The notes beneath the pieces were generated by a model. That model was not told the origin of the DNA. It was given only the letters and a program-made list of their open reading frames with translations, and searched no databases. DNA of 56,135 nt from Bacteroidaceae bacterium (GTDB lineage Bacteria > Bacteroidota > Bacteroidia > Bacteroidales > Bacteroidaceae). The stretch spans positions 1 to 56,135 of the forward strand of contig JAILQO010000076.1 in the NCBI GenBank assembly GCA_024698925.1. Direction: 5' to 3'. Positions 25,415 through 35,918 of this stretch are shown here, piece by piece (within the stretch, counting starts at the first letter, position 1; every line of letters begins with the position of its first letter). The position numbers and the translations under genes are program-made.

Positions 25415-25434
25415 CTATAAACAATTGTTTGTAG
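25415..25434. promoter_or_regulatory. 20-bp palindrome upstream of the FAS1/Sus operon
   Basis: CTATAAACAATTGTTTGTAG is an inverted repeat with a single mismatched pair. It may be an operator or part of a weak terminator for the upstream run; no T tract follows, which favours an operator. Confidence 0.35.
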
Positions 25435-25451
25435 TCTAGGAAATGCATAAT

Positions 25452-25485
25452 GATGCAAATTTATGTTATACAGCATAAACGCATC
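25452..25485. promoter_or_regulatory. Nested inverted repeat upstream of the FAS1/Sus operon
   Basis: GATGC (25452-25456) pairs with GCATC (25481-25485), and inside it TTTATG (25460-25465) pairs with CATAAA (25474-25479), around an 8-base centre. It lies about 42-75 bases before the predicted -7 element, a usual place for activator binding. No regulator gene is adjacent. Confidence 0.4.
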
Positions 25486-25526
25486 AATATTTAATTAATA
25501 TATTATGAAAATGGAAACAATAGTTG

Positions 25527-25534
25527 TATCTTTG
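25527..25534 (+). promoter_or_regulatory. Predicted -7 element of the FAS1/Sus operon
   Basis: TATCTTTG matches TAnnTTTG. The -33 region is poor (TTATG at 25503-25507, with no TTTG), as expected for a promoter that needs an activator. The leader to the first ATG is about 100 bases and A-rich. Confidence 0.5.
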
Positions 25535-25634
25535 ACACCAATTTTACGGCTATAGACCGTTCTTACTAGCTAACACGAGTACAAATAAGTACGCATAACC
25601 AAAAAGAAATCAATTAACAATAGATAATAATTGC

Positions 25635-28565
25635 ATGAACTACAGTTATCTCAAGCGAACGCTTGCTCATCGAATGGGTAAAGTGTATGCTTCAGTCCTA
25701 TTCTTCGGAGGTACGATGGCATTGTCATCCTGTCAGGATGATTTGTTGACAGGCACCCCTGAATGGTTGGGTAGTAGTATTTATGAAGAACTGGAGGAAC
25801 GTGAAGCTTTCACACAGACGTTGGCACTAATCAACGATCCAGATCTCTCCGATACGAACTATCCCGAAATGCTTCGTCGAACGGGTAGCATGACGTTCTT
25901 TGTGGCTGATGACGCAGCATGGAGTCGCTTCCTCGCCAAGCGTGGAGTATCCTCCGTGAGTCAGTTGTCAAAAGCCGAGAAGAAGAACCTGCTGAAGTCG
26001 TCGATGATTAACAATGCTTATCTGATAGATTTGCTCAGCAACACACCTGGTAACCCTCCTTCCGAGGGTACTTGTATGCGTCGAACGACACGTGCCGACG
26101 TCGAGGATTCGATTCCTGTGTTGTTAGCTTCTCAGATGCCTCCTCAGGCTTCGTACCGTGACAACTATGTTGACCACTGGGCAGATGTCCGCGACCGTTC
26201 CAGCATCAAGATTTTCATGGATGGTAATACCGTTACGGATTCGAAGTCTGCCCCGATGGTGCATTTTTTGCCACGCTATATGTCGCAGAATTCAATTACA
26301 GGTTCGGATTTGAGTTATCTGACGAATGGCGTAAGCAACTCTATCGAGCGAAGCTACATCAACGGACATCCCATCGCCGCAAATACTGGTCGTTGGGCAG
26401 AGCGAGATGTTGAAAGCACGGGAATCGCCAAGAAATATCTTCAGGACATCACATGTCAAAACGGATATATTCATATTATAGAAGAGGTTCCAGAGCCTCT
26501 TGGCAATATGGCGGAGATTATTGCTTCACAGCCTCAGTTTAGTATCTTTAGCAAACTGTTGGAGCGTTTTAGCTATCCTGCTATCTATACGATTCAAGAC
26601 CGTAATGGCGAAAAAGATACATTCTATACCAAGCGCTATTTCAACTCTTCTTTGAATCATGGACTTGGTGACTACACTAAAATTGATGGTACGACTGTGA
26701 CTGTCGATGACAAACTCAGCATCGATCCGGGATGGAGTAATTATGTACTCTATACGGCATTGAATCAGTACACAATCGCAGATGATGCCGCTGCCATGTT
26801 TGTTCCTAACGATGAACAGATGAATGCTTATCTTCATGGAGACGGTCTGGCTATAGGTACAAAGTATGGGTTTGACTGGGACAAGGTTCCTGATAATCTT
26901 GTGGCTCCATTCCTCAACAATTGCATTCAAAAGAGTTTCCGCGCAACCGTTCCTAGTAAGTTCGCTGCGATGAAAAATACGGCAGCTGAGCCCATGAATA
27001 TTACTGCTGCTGATATCAGGAAGAGTTTCATGGCTTGCAATGGCGTTGTATATGAGGTGGGTAATGTATTTGCTGCACCAGAACATGAGGCTGTTGTTTT
27101 CCCGGCTTTGCTTCGTGCTGACGAGACAGGCGATATGAAGTTGAGTAATAAGGTGATTACGTATGACCCCACATCTTTGGGCAGTGACCAAGTGGAGACG
27201 GATATCCGTAATGCATGGAAACTTCATGAATTCAAGGCTTACCTTAATTCTATGAGTAGCACATATAGTTTCCTGCTGCCTTCTGACCAGGCTTACCTTT
27301 ATTATATTGATCCCTATTCCTATACTAGTGGACAGAAGCCCACGGCATTTGTATTCTACCTTGATGCCGATTCAAAGGAGCCGGTATTGGCTAATGCTTA
27401 CTATCTTGATGAAGATGGAAACCTGACAGATAAAGAAGCCACGAAACCTGATATCAGTATAGTTGCCAATCGTCTTTATGATATTATGGACAACTGTATT
27501 ATTGTACACGGCCAACGTGGCGCTCAGACCTTTAACCCGGAGCGAACGGTTTATCTGACGAAAGCTAATAGTCCTATCACCGTCGGTTTCACAGGTAACA
27601 ATGTAACCAGTATTGCCGGTTCCATGCAAGTCGCGAAGGGTGAGGTGACCCCCATTGATCCCGCAACGCAAGTGTTTGATATGACTGAAAAGGGCAATGG
27701 TGTTACCTATCTGATGAACGCAATGCCTCAGACAACCGTGATTACGCCTGATTCGTTGATTAATGATATTGCCAAATACCCCGAGTACGAGGCTTTTGCT
27801 TATCTGTTGCGTAACTCATCGTTGCGTGAGAAGACCGAGTCGTTGAATGGCAAAAAGACCATAGGTCATCCTATCAATTTGTTTGGTAACTATCACTATA
27901 CAGTATATATTCCTCAGAACTCCGTGATTGATGCCCTGACAACAGCCGGTAAACTCCCGTCCAAACAGCAATTGGAAGAATGGGAAACATATTTGGAGGC
28001 GCTGAAAGAGTATGATGAGAGTGTGCAAGGTTTGTCTGAAGAGGACGAAGCAGCACGTAAGGCCGAGAAGAACGAATTGTTGGCAGCGGCTCGTAAAGAT
28101 TCTGCTGCAATCTTCAATTCCATCAACAATTTTATTCGCTATCACGTTCAAGATGGTTCCGTCTTCTTAGGTGGCGAGCAGGTTTCCGGTGAGTTGCACG
28201 AAACATCGTCTGTAGATACTTTGAACAATCGTTTCCGTACCGTCTCGGTGACAAATACGGGTAATGCGATTACCGTCAAAGTACCAGATACCAGTATTGA
28301 GGCTCATGTAATTGCCGGTGATCACAGTAATCAGATGTCGCGTCAGTATTTGTTCGATGGATCGACAAAGACTATTTTCTCATCGTCGTATGTGGTCACG
28401 CATTTGATTGATAATGCCCTTTATTATAGCGATGAGCAGTTCTTGCCATCAACCATTACATTGCCGACATATCCTGCTTGGCTACCCAAACCTGTTGACC
28501 CCGGTTCGGATCCGGAACAGACGACTATGAAACGTTTTTCTAACGCTAAAAAGTACAGAAAATGA
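25635..28565 (+). CDS. Lipoprotein with about four fasciclin (FAS1) domains (FasA)
   Basis: 976 residues. The lipobox ends at Cys33 (ALSSC-QDD), predicting an outer-membrane lipoprotein. Four FAS1-like units are suggested by hallmark strands: FFVADDAAWSRFL (88-100), MFVPNDEQMNAYL (388-400), FLLPSDQAYLYY (about 551) and VYIPQNSVIDAL (about 757). They are preceded by helices such as FSIFSKLLERF and followed by NGVVYEV-type strands. FAS1 domains bind proteins or glycans in adhesion proteins; the ligand here is unknown. It opens the operon and overlaps the first susC by four bases, so translation of the two is coupled. It may act as a surface binding protein for that transporter (inference). The lipoprotein and FAS1 calls are good; domain number is approximate. 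Confidence 0.8.
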   Translation: MNYSYLKRTLAHRMGKVYASVLFFGGTMALSSCQDDLLTGTPEWLGSSIYEELEEREAFTQTLALINDPDLSDTNYPEMLRRTGSMTFFVADDAAWSRFLAKRGVSSVSQLSKAEKKNLLKSSMINNAYLIDLLSNTPGNPPSEGTCMRRTTRADVEDSIPVLLASQMPPQASYRDNYVDHWADVRDRSSIKIFMDGNTVTDSKSAPMVHFLPRYMSQNSITGSDLSYLTNGVSNSIERSYINGHPIAANTGRWAERDVESTGIAKKYLQDITCQNGYIHIIEEVPEPLGNMAEIIASQPQFSIFSKLLERFSYPAIYTIQDRNGEKDTFYTKRYFNSSLNHGLGDYTKIDGTTVTVDDKLSIDPGWSNYVLYTALNQYTIADDAAAMFVPNDEQMNAYLHGDGLAIGTKYGFDWDKVPDNLVAPFLNNCIQKSFRATVPSKFAAMKNTAAEPMNITAADIRKSFMACNGVVYEVGNVFAAPEHEAVVFPALLRADETGDMKLSNKVITYDPTSLGSDQVETDIRNAWKLHEFKAYLNSMSSTYSFLLPSDQAYLYYIDPYSYTSGQKPTAFVFYLDADSKEPVLANAYYLDEDGNLTDKEATKPDISIVANRLYDIMDNCIIVHGQRGAQTFNPERTVYLTKANSPITVGFTGNNVTSIAGSMQVAKGEVTPIDPATQVFDMTEKGNGVTYLMNAMPQTTVITPDSLINDIAKYPEYEAFAYLLRNSSLREKTESLNGKKTIGHPINLFGNYHYTVYIPQNSVIDALTTAGKLPSKQQLEEWETYLEALKEYDESVQGLSEEDEAARKAEKNELLAAARKDSAAIFNSINNFIRYHVQDGSVFLGGEQVSGELHETSSVDTLNNRFRTVSVTNTGNAITVKVPDTSIEAHVIAGDHSNQMSRQYLFDGSTKTIFSSSYVVTHLIDNALYYSDEQFLPSTITLPTYPAWLPKPVDPGSDPEQTTMKRFSNAKKYRK

Positions 28566-31500
28566 AGACCCTGAGATATTATTTGACAATAAGCCTATTG
28601 CTGATGACGACATTGGCAATGGCACAAATCACACGTGTCAGTGGTACCGTTAGTGACGATTTTGATGTACTTCCTGGCGTGAATGTCGTTGAGATTGACG
28701 CATCAAACCGTGTGGTGAATGCGACGGTCACAGACATGAATGGTAACTTTGTGCTCGCCATCAAGAGCCAAAGTAACAAGATCCGTTTCTCCTACATGGG
28801 TTATCAGCAACAAGTGCTTCCCATCAATAAAGCTGTTTACAAAATCCAATTGGTTGAAAACGCCAAGCAAATGCAAACGGTGGAAATCAAGGCCGTCAAG
28901 AAAGTGAAGACATCTGGTTTGGCTATTCCAGAGAACGAGGTTAGCTTCTCCGCTCAGAGTCTTTCTGCGAAGGAGTTCGAGGGCCTTGGCATCACTTCTG
29001 TGGACGAAGCCCTGCAAGGACGTATCGCCGGCTTGGATATTGTCCAAAATTCTGGCGACTTAGGATCTGGTTCTAGCATGCGACTTCGTGGTGCATCGAC
29101 GGTTTCTACGTTAACTTCCAACGAACCTCTTATCGTCGTCAATGGCAACGTATGGAACGTGGATATGAGTGACTTTGACACGTCAACAGCCAACGAAGAA
29201 AAGTTCGCACAATTGTTGAACGTAAACACAGAAGATATTGAGGAAATTAAGGTGCTGAAAGATGCTGCCGCAACCGCAATTTTTGGTTCGCAAGGCGCAA
29301 ATGGTGTAATTGAGATCACCACCAAACGTGGTAAAAAGGGTGCACCACAGGTGAGTTACTCCTTGAAGATGACAATGACGCACCAACCCAAAGGTATTGA
29401 CTTGCTGACTGGTGATCAATACACGATGTTGCTGAAAGAGGCCTATTTTAATCCTTTGCAGCAGACCCTTGTGGGTGATGTTCAGGAATTGAATTATAAT
29501 GAGAACGATTCCGAGTTCCTCATGTTCAATAAGAACACTGATTGGGTGGATCTTGTACAGCAAAATGGTTTACGTCAGAATCACTACGTCAGTGTAACTG
29601 GTGGTGATGATAAGACGTTGTTCCGTATTTCTGGCGGTTATGACCACGAAACTGGTACCATCATCAAGCAACAGCTGGACCGCTTCTCCACGCGTATGGC
29701 GTTGGACTATTACGTGAACGACCGAATTAAAATCATTTCCAATTTCGCGCTCACTTACACGAAGAATAATCGTAACTACGAGAATCTGCTCCCCATCGCT
29801 TATACGAAGATGCCAAACCTTTCTCCGTATCGTTATGAACGTGATGCTGAAGGTAACGAATATAATACAGGTGAATATTATATCGTACCACAGTCGGCCT
29901 TCACTAATCACGGAGCCCTTACAGCGGAAAGTACTGGCCCCTTCAGCAAGTATTTCAATGACCAGCGAGACATGCATAATCCTCTGGCTGTTGCTGAGTA
30001 TGCGAAAAATGATCAGACGACCTACGACATTACTCCTGAATTGGAATTAGAATACAAGTTGTTAGGTCTTGATGACGATTCACATCAATTAAAATACAAT
30101 GGACGTGTCGTCATGAATGTCTATAATGACTATACCGATAGTAATTTCCCGCGTTCGCTTGTGAGCACTCCTTATTATGATAATGGTTCAGCTTACAGCT
30201 TTAGCCGAAAGAACCTCGCATTTACGACGACACACACGTTGACTTTCCAGCCTCACTTTGCCAATGAGGATCATTTCCTGTTGGCTTTAGGCCGATTCCA
30301 GTTGGTCAGTGGTAGCTCTAGTAGCCAAAGCTCCAATATCTATCGTTTACCGACATCTTTAGAGTCAGTCACTAGCGGTGGATACGTAACAGGCATGAGT
30401 AGTGGATATAATGAATGGCGCAGCCTCTATTATACTTTCTCGACCCACTATTCCTACAAGAAACGCTACTCTCTTGCATTCTCTATGCGTGCTGATGGTA
30501 CTACCAAATTTGGTCCTAACAATCGTTGGGGTCTTTTCCCCGCTTTGTCCGGCCGCTGGAATATCAGCGATGAATCGTGGATGAAATGGGCGCATGACAA
30601 GCTGAAACTGAATATGCTGAGTGTTCGTCCAGGTTGGGGTCTCGTCGGTAACCCTCCCACGGCAGACTATCTCTATATGAACAGCTTCTCTGCTGGTGCT
30701 CGTTATCTCAATACGGTAGCCATGAATCCCGATGGTTTGAAACTTACGGATTTGAAGTGGGAAAACAAATATACCTGGAATGTAGGTTTTGATATCAACT
30801 TCTTTGATGACCACTTGAAGTTTGTTCTTGAACTTTATCACCAGACGACCAAAGATATGCTGATGCCGAATGCCGGTATTCCAACCTCTAATGGATGGAG
30901 TGGTTTAGCAGTACGCAATGTAGGTGATATGGTTAATAAAGGATGGGAGTTCCAGATCTTTGGCGAGAATCTCTTGAAGAAAGGAAAGTTCTACTTAGAT
31001 GTCAATGTGAACTTTGCTAACAACAAGAATGTTATCACCAAGATGGATCCTCTGATCCTTGAAGGCTTGAATAAGGATTGGAAGGAAGAAAACAGAAGCA
31101 TCCTGCAACGTGTTCAGATCAATAATCCTTTCGGCTCCATTTATGGTTTCCGCAGCAAGGGCGTTTATCAGTACAACTATGAGACAGCCCGCAATATTGT
31201 TCGTGGTAATAGTCCCTCAGCGCTTGCTGGCCTCTCGTTGCAAGATTGTTTGAATCAAGGCTATACCTTCCCCATTGTACTCAATGAAAATGGCGAATGG
31301 GTACGTAATGCCGAAGGCGAACCCATCCAGCAACGCTTCTGCTATAAGAGCGAGACTGGTCAGGGCTACCGCTTCAAGGGTGGTGATGCCATCTATGAAG
31401 ACGTGAACCACGATGGTAATATCAACCAGCTTGACATTGTCTATTTGGGCAACTCTCTGCCACGTCTTACGGGCGGTTTCGGTTTCAAGGTGCATTATGA

Positions 31501-31966
31501 TCGTCTGACATTGAATGCTCAGTTCAACTATCGTATAGATTATGACATTGTTAATATGGCACGTTTGGATATGGAATCCATGACCAGCAATATTAATCAG
31601 AGTCAAGCCGTGAACTACCGTTGGCGCAAAGAAGGTGATGGTAATAACGACCAGACCCTTCCTCGAGCTCTTAATGGTAATATGACCGCGAATTATAATA
31701 CGCTCATCAGTGATCGTTTTGTAGAAGACGGCACATTCCTGCGCCTTAACTACTTACAATTGAGCTATAGCCTTGATCCGAAGATCCTAAAGAAATGGCA
31801 TCTTGGACAACTTAGTGTCTATGCTAGTGCTAACAACCTGTTCTGCCTTACCAAGTATTCGGGTGTAGATCCTGAGATTGGTTATGGTGGCTATGGTGTG
31901 ACAATGGACAACAGCAAGACGCCCCGTTCGAAGTCTTATACCTTAGGTTTGACAGTTGGTTTCTAA
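28562..31966 (+). CDS. susC: SusC/RagA-type TonB-dependent outer-membrane transporter (first pair)
   Basis: 1134 residues. Signal peptide to about residue 22 (LAMAQ), a CarboxypepD_reg-like domain (about 25-105; VSGTVSDDFDVLPGVNVVE), the plug (about 125-255; VDEALQGRIAGLDIVQNSG, MRLRGASTV, VLKDAAATAIFGSQGANGVI), then a long 22-strand beta barrel. The last residue is Phe, as in outer-membrane barrels. SusC proteins import large oligomers with a SusD lid, driven by TonB. Its SusD partner follows after 23 bases. No enzyme lies in the operon, so the substrate cannot be read from context. Confidence 0.95.
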   Translation: MKTLRYYLTISLLLMTTLAMAQITRVSGTVSDDFDVLPGVNVVEIDASNRVVNATVTDMNGNFVLAIKSQSNKIRFSYMGYQQQVLPINKAVYKIQLVENAKQMQTVEIKAVKKVKTSGLAIPENEVSFSAQSLSAKEFEGLGITSVDEALQGRIAGLDIVQNSGDLGSGSSMRLRGASTVSTLTSNEPLIVVNGNVWNVDMSDFDTSTANEEKFAQLLNVNTEDIEEIKVLKDAAATAIFGSQGANGVIEITTKRGKKGAPQVSYSLKMTMTHQPKGIDLLTGDQYTMLLKEAYFNPLQQTLVGDVQELNYNENDSEFLMFNKNTDWVDLVQQNGLRQNHYVSVTGGDDKTLFRISGGYDHETGTIIKQQLDRFSTRMALDYYVNDRIKIISNFALTYTKNNRNYENLLPIAYTKMPNLSPYRYERDAEGNEYNTGEYYIVPQSAFTNHGALTAESTGPFSKYFNDQRDMHNPLAVAEYAKNDQTTYDITPELELEYKLLGLDDDSHQLKYNGRVVMNVYNDYTDSNFPRSLVSTPYYDNGSAYSFSRKNLAFTTTHTLTFQPHFANEDHFLLALGRFQLVSGSSSSQSSNIYRLPTSLESVTSGGYVTGMSSGYNEWRSLYYTFSTHYSYKKRYSLAFSMRADGTTKFGPNNRWGLFPALSGRWNISDESWMKWAHDKLKLNMLSVRPGWGLVGNPPTADYLYMNSFSAGARYLNTVAMNPDGLKLTDLKWENKYTWNVGFDINFFDDHLKFVLELYHQTTKDMLMPNAGIPTSNGWSGLAVRNVGDMVNKGWEFQIFGENLLKKGKFYLDVNVNFANNKNVITKMDPLILEGLNKDWKEENRSILQRVQINNPFGSIYGFRSKGVYQYNYETARNIVRGNSPSALAGLSLQDCLNQGYTFPIVLNENGEWVRNAEGEPIQQRFCYKSETGQGYRFKGGDAIYEDVNHDGNINQLDIVYLGNSLPRLTGGFGFKVHYDRLTLNAQFNYRIDYDIVNMARLDMESMTSNINQSQAVNYRWRKEGDGNNDQTLPRALNGNMTANYNTLISDRFVEDGTFLRLNYLQLSYSLDPKILKKWHLGQLSVYASANNLFCLTKYSGVDPEIGYGGYGVTMDNSKTPRSKSYTLGLTVGF

Positions 31967-31989
31967 TTTCATATTAAACGACATATATT

Positions 31990-33762
31990 ATGAAAAAGAT
32001 ATATCATTCCATTACCTATGTCACGATTTGGTTGCTAGTCGGTGCTACGTTGGTGAGTTGTGCTGAGTTCTTGGAAATTACGCCTCGTGACAAAGTTACA
32101 GAGGATAATTTCTGGGACGAGAAAGCCGATGTGGAACAGATGGTCGCCGGTTGCTACACCGCCATGCAGAATCAGGATTTCATTGCCCGCTGCATCGTCT
32201 GGGGTGACCTGCGTGGTGATGATGTTGACGGCGCTTCTGGTATCACAGGCGTGAACGATGTTTATCAGGCATTGCTCAGTAATTTACTGCCTACTAATTA
32301 CTATACGAATTGGGCTTCGTTCTATCATGTCATCAATAAGTGTAATACAATCATTCGTATGGCACCAATTGTTAGTGAGAAAGACCCAGCCTATCGTTCC
32401 AGTGATGCGTTGTCAACCATAGCAGAGGTGACAGCACTTCGCTCTCTTTGCTATTGGTATTTGATTCGTGCCTTTGAAGATGTCCCGTTCTATCGCTTTG
32501 CTGTGCAGCAGGAGGACGAAGTCGAATATCCTACTCCCTCCAGCTTTAACACGGTGCTCACAGAAATCATCAACGACCTGGAAGAAGTGAAAGGAAATGC
32601 TCTTGAGCACTATCCAACATCGGGCAATGATGGTTACTGCTTAACCTTCAATAGCAATTGTAACCGTATTACACGAAATGCTATCCGTGCGATGCTCTGT
32701 GATATGTACTTGTGGACTGGCGACTATGATAAGGTAATCCAAAATGCCAATGAGATCATGGCCTCCAAGTTGAAGGATTACAATGACGATACGAGTATCA
32801 CTGGGTTGAAGAGATATACTAGCACATTCGGCACCGCAGAGGTCTATCTTTATCCCAATAGCCAAACCCAGTTGAACAATAGTTTCAATCAGATTTTCGG
32901 TTCTGGTAACAGTTATGAGAGCCTGTTCGAACTGTCCTTCAATTATTCGGGGGAGGGTAGTCCATATATTATGAACACAGCTCTCGGCCGTTTCTATGGT
33001 GCTGGAATTACGAAGGAGATAGATGGGCTCAAGGTAAATAACGGAGTTGGCCTTCTACGCCCCATGACCAATATTGTCAGTGAGGGCAGCAAATCCTCTC
33101 CCGCAGACTGGAAGACTTATCGTAATCCGCGCGATGTACGCTACTACTGCAATATACGTGTGGTTGATAATGATTATAGCGAAGGTGCTGTCCGTAAGGG
33201 AGTGGCTTTATCATCGAATGTGGCTTTCAGTGGCTCGGGTATTGTCAACTATCAGAGCACCAATTTCATTCTTCCCACCGTGATGAACCGCAACTGGATA
33301 TTCTATCGTCTGACAGATGTGCTGTTGATGGCAGCTGAAGCTTATATCATGAAGTCCTCTGATAACAACACGGCTTCTGATATTGCCAACTTGCAGAATG
33401 CGTTCTCGCTTATTGACATCGTCAATCAACGTTCCGTTGTGCAGGATAGCTATCAGCTGAAGAATTCACCTACGACAACACGTAGTACGTTGATCGACAT
33501 GGTCCGTCGTGAACGTCGTTGTGAACTGATGTTTGAGGGCAAACGATGGTTTGATATCATTCGCTATTGCCGTCAGGATGGCAAATTGGACATCGCGCGC
33601 CAAGTACCTGCCAAGTGCAATAGTGTGGCGTCCTCCAATCCCTTCCCCAGTACGGCCCATCTCTACTGGCCCTATTATAAGGACGAGGTCAAACGTAACC
33701 CCAACCTGAAGCAAAAGAGTATCTATGACAAGGAAAGTGATTCCTTCGAATTAAATAATTGA
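31990..33762 (+). CDS. susD: SusD/RagB-type outer-membrane lipoprotein (first pair)
   Basis: 590 residues, of the usual SusD size. Lipobox LVSC with Cys24. The N-terminus FLEITPRDKVTEDNFW, the TPR-like helices with EVTALRSLCYWYLIRAF, and the C-terminal RERRCELMFEGKRWFDIIRY are SusD signatures. It forms the ligand-binding lid of the SusC barrel encoded just upstream. The FAS1 lipoprotein FasB starts 13 bases after the stop. Confidence 0.95.
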   Translation: MKKIYHSITYVTIWLLVGATLVSCAEFLEITPRDKVTEDNFWDEKADVEQMVAGCYTAMQNQDFIARCIVWGDLRGDDVDGASGITGVNDVYQALLSNLLPTNYYTNWASFYHVINKCNTIIRMAPIVSEKDPAYRSSDALSTIAEVTALRSLCYWYLIRAFEDVPFYRFAVQQEDEVEYPTPSSFNTVLTEIINDLEEVKGNALEHYPTSGNDGYCLTFNSNCNRITRNAIRAMLCDMYLWTGDYDKVIQNANEIMASKLKDYNDDTSITGLKRYTSTFGTAEVYLYPNSQTQLNNSFNQIFGSGNSYESLFELSFNYSGEGSPYIMNTALGRFYGAGITKEIDGLKVNNGVGLLRPMTNIVSEGSKSSPADWKTYRNPRDVRYYCNIRVVDNDYSEGAVRKGVALSSNVAFSGSGIVNYQSTNFILPTVMNRNWIFYRLTDVLLMAAEAYIMKSSDNNTASDIANLQNAFSLIDIVNQRSVVQDSYQLKNSPTTTRSTLIDMVRRERRCELMFEGKRWFDIIRYCRQDGKLDIARQVPAKCNSVASSNPFPSTAHLYWPYYKDEVKRNPNLKQKSIYDKESDSFELNN

Positions 33763-33775
33763 GGAGGCTACGACT

Positions 33776-35875
33776 ATGAAACATCTTCATATCATTAAAC
33801 ATTCTATGCTAGCACTCGTTGCTACGCTGACGTTCGGGTTTACATCTTGCTCAGATTCGATTCCCGAGGATAGTCTCTATACATACGAGGCTGAAATGCT
33901 AAGTGATTACCTCCGTAACCACGACGATTTCTCCCTCTTTGCACGCATCGTGGAGAAATCTGGCAAAATGGATCTTTTCTCCGCCTATGGCCGTTACACA
34001 TGTTTCGCGCCAACGAATGCGGCTGTAAACGAATTTTTGTCGAGCCACAATCTTTCTTCCGTGGAAGAACTCTCGGCCGAGGATTGTGACACGCTTGCCA
34101 GCACGATGGTGCTTGACGAGCTCTACACGATGACGGACCTGTTGCAATGCAATGGATTCACCAACTTGAATCTTCTTGGACGCTCCTTGAAGCTGCAGGA
34201 AGTACCCATCGTCATTCAAGATCCTTCACTAGGCGAAACCACAGTAACCACCTTCATTGTCAATGGCTCTGGGCAGATTGTTTATGAATTGGCCAATGAT
34301 TCTGTGGAGAATGGTATCGTTCATCCGGTGGATAAGGTCGTGAAAAGCTCTAGCGCTTTATTGCCCGACGTGATCAAACGTGATCCCTCCATCACGCTCT
34401 TTGCACTTTGCTTAGAGCTCACGGGACTGGATCGGCAAATGATGCGTCGTGTGGATGAATCCTACAATTACAAAGACTGGGAGTATTTGGAAGGCCTTTA
34501 TCCCTCCGATAATCACAAGAACTGGTGTCAGGTTCCACGTACCCGCAAGTATGGTTATACAGCATTCTGTGTGACTGACGAAATCTTGAATCACTATAGT
34601 GAGTATGATACAGACTACGGTAAAGACATTCTTACGTGGGAGGACCTCTATGATTACGCTTGTACCGTTTATCCGGAAGGTGCCGGCCAAAGCTACTACA
34701 GCAAGGATCTTGATGCCCTTAAGGATGAGCGTAATCCGCTTCACAAACTCATTGCTTATCATCTATTAGATCGCAAGGCTGCTTACGCCAAGCTCTACAC
34801 AGACTGTACGATCTACCACGGTGTCGGCGGATCCAATCCTACGGAGTATTATTCCACCATGAATCCACTCTCTACACTCAAGGTCGAAAAGGTGTATGCC
34901 GAGAATCGTTTCAAGGGTGATTCTCAAGCCAATGAACTCTATCTGAACCGTATGTACGATCCTGCCCGTCCGAATCTGAAGATGCGTGGCGCTATTGTCT
35001 CGCAGAACGTAATCGCAGAAATGGCGGACGAACAGGAGTGTGAAAATGGTTTCTACTACTACATAGATCGTCTCATTGACTATGGCCAGCAAACGCGTGA
35101 TAAGGTGTTTAACAACCGTATCCGTATGGACCTTTACACTTTCTGGCCCGAGTTGATGAACAATGATATCCGTTCCGTGAAGACAGACTCTCATGACGCG
35201 CCAGAGGACAAAAACTCGACTCCGAAGAATTTCATATTCCCTCCCGGATACTTCGACAACGTCGAGTGTGAAGAGGATGGCGATTTCATCTATCAGGGTT
35301 GTCGCAACTACTATTGGAGTTATGAGGGCGATGAATTCAATCTCCGTTCCGACAACAACTCCTATGATGTCACGTTCCGTCTGCCTTCAGTTCCGACGCG
35401 CCAGTACCAGATTCGTCTGGGCTTCTGCCTGATTCCTTCGCGTGGTATTGCACAGTTCTATGTTGATGGTATGCCTCAGGGTATTCCTCTTGATATGCGT
35501 AGTACAGGTTGGGTGGACCGTGTAGGCTGGAAGGGCCTTTCTTCAATGGGTAAGGAGGAAGCAGAACAGAACAAGAAGGACCTCCACAATCAAGGATGGT
35601 ATCATGGTCCTAAGAGTGTCCGTAATTTCCCAGGCTCACCTGTTCATACTGATGCGGAACTATCCACGTCTAACTCTTCTGCCTTCTGTGACAACACAGG
35701 TACTGTGCGGCGTGTTATCTATACTGGACAGCTAAGTGGTGATAAACCCCACACAATCCGTATCCGTAGCGTATGGGCCGATGGCGGTGCAGAGCTGATG
35801 CTCGACTACATCGAGATTGTGCCTAAGAGCGTCTATGGTATTGATGAAGCTGAGACAGGTGAAGACGATCTTTAA
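33776..35875 (+). CDS. Lipoprotein with two FAS1 domains and a C-terminal beta-rich module (FasB)
   Basis: 699 residues. Lipobox FTSC with Cys25. First FAS1 (about 40-190): FSLFARIVEKSG, YTCFAPTNAAVNEFL, then NGIVHPVDKVV. Second FAS1 (about 195-450): ITLFALCLELTG, YTAFCVTDEILN, HKLIAYHLL, ENGFYYYIDRLIDYG. Residues about 480-690 are a different beta-rich module (YDVTFRLPSVPTRQYQIRLG, IAQFYVDGMPQG, MLDYIEIVPK) that looks like a jelly-roll binding domain. It lies between the first SusD and FasC. It is probably surface exposed and could bind the substrate for either transporter (inference). Confidence 0.8.
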   Translation: MKHLHIIKHSMLALVATLTFGFTSCSDSIPEDSLYTYEAEMLSDYLRNHDDFSLFARIVEKSGKMDLFSAYGRYTCFAPTNAAVNEFLSSHNLSSVEELSAEDCDTLASTMVLDELYTMTDLLQCNGFTNLNLLGRSLKLQEVPIVIQDPSLGETTVTTFIVNGSGQIVYELANDSVENGIVHPVDKVVKSSSALLPDVIKRDPSITLFALCLELTGLDRQMMRRVDESYNYKDWEYLEGLYPSDNHKNWCQVPRTRKYGYTAFCVTDEILNHYSEYDTDYGKDILTWEDLYDYACTVYPEGAGQSYYSKDLDALKDERNPLHKLIAYHLLDRKAAYAKLYTDCTIYHGVGGSNPTEYYSTMNPLSTLKVEKVYAENRFKGDSQANELYLNRMYDPARPNLKMRGAIVSQNVIAEMADEQECENGFYYYIDRLIDYGQQTRDKVFNNRIRMDLYTFWPELMNNDIRSVKTDSHDAPEDKNSTPKNFIFPPGYFDNVECEEDGDFIYQGCRNYYWSYEGDEFNLRSDNNSYDVTFRLPSVPTRQYQIRLGFCLIPSRGIAQFYVDGMPQGIPLDMRSTGWVDRVGWKGLSSMGKEEAEQNKKDLHNQGWYHGPKSVRNFPGSPVHTDAELSTSNSSAFCDNTGTVRRVIYTGQLSGDKPHTIRIRSVWADGGAELMLDYIEIVPKSVYGIDEAETGEDDL

Positions 35876-35918
35876 TCTCCATTGTACATTCACTTTTGTC
35901 ACTCTTATATTATAAGAT

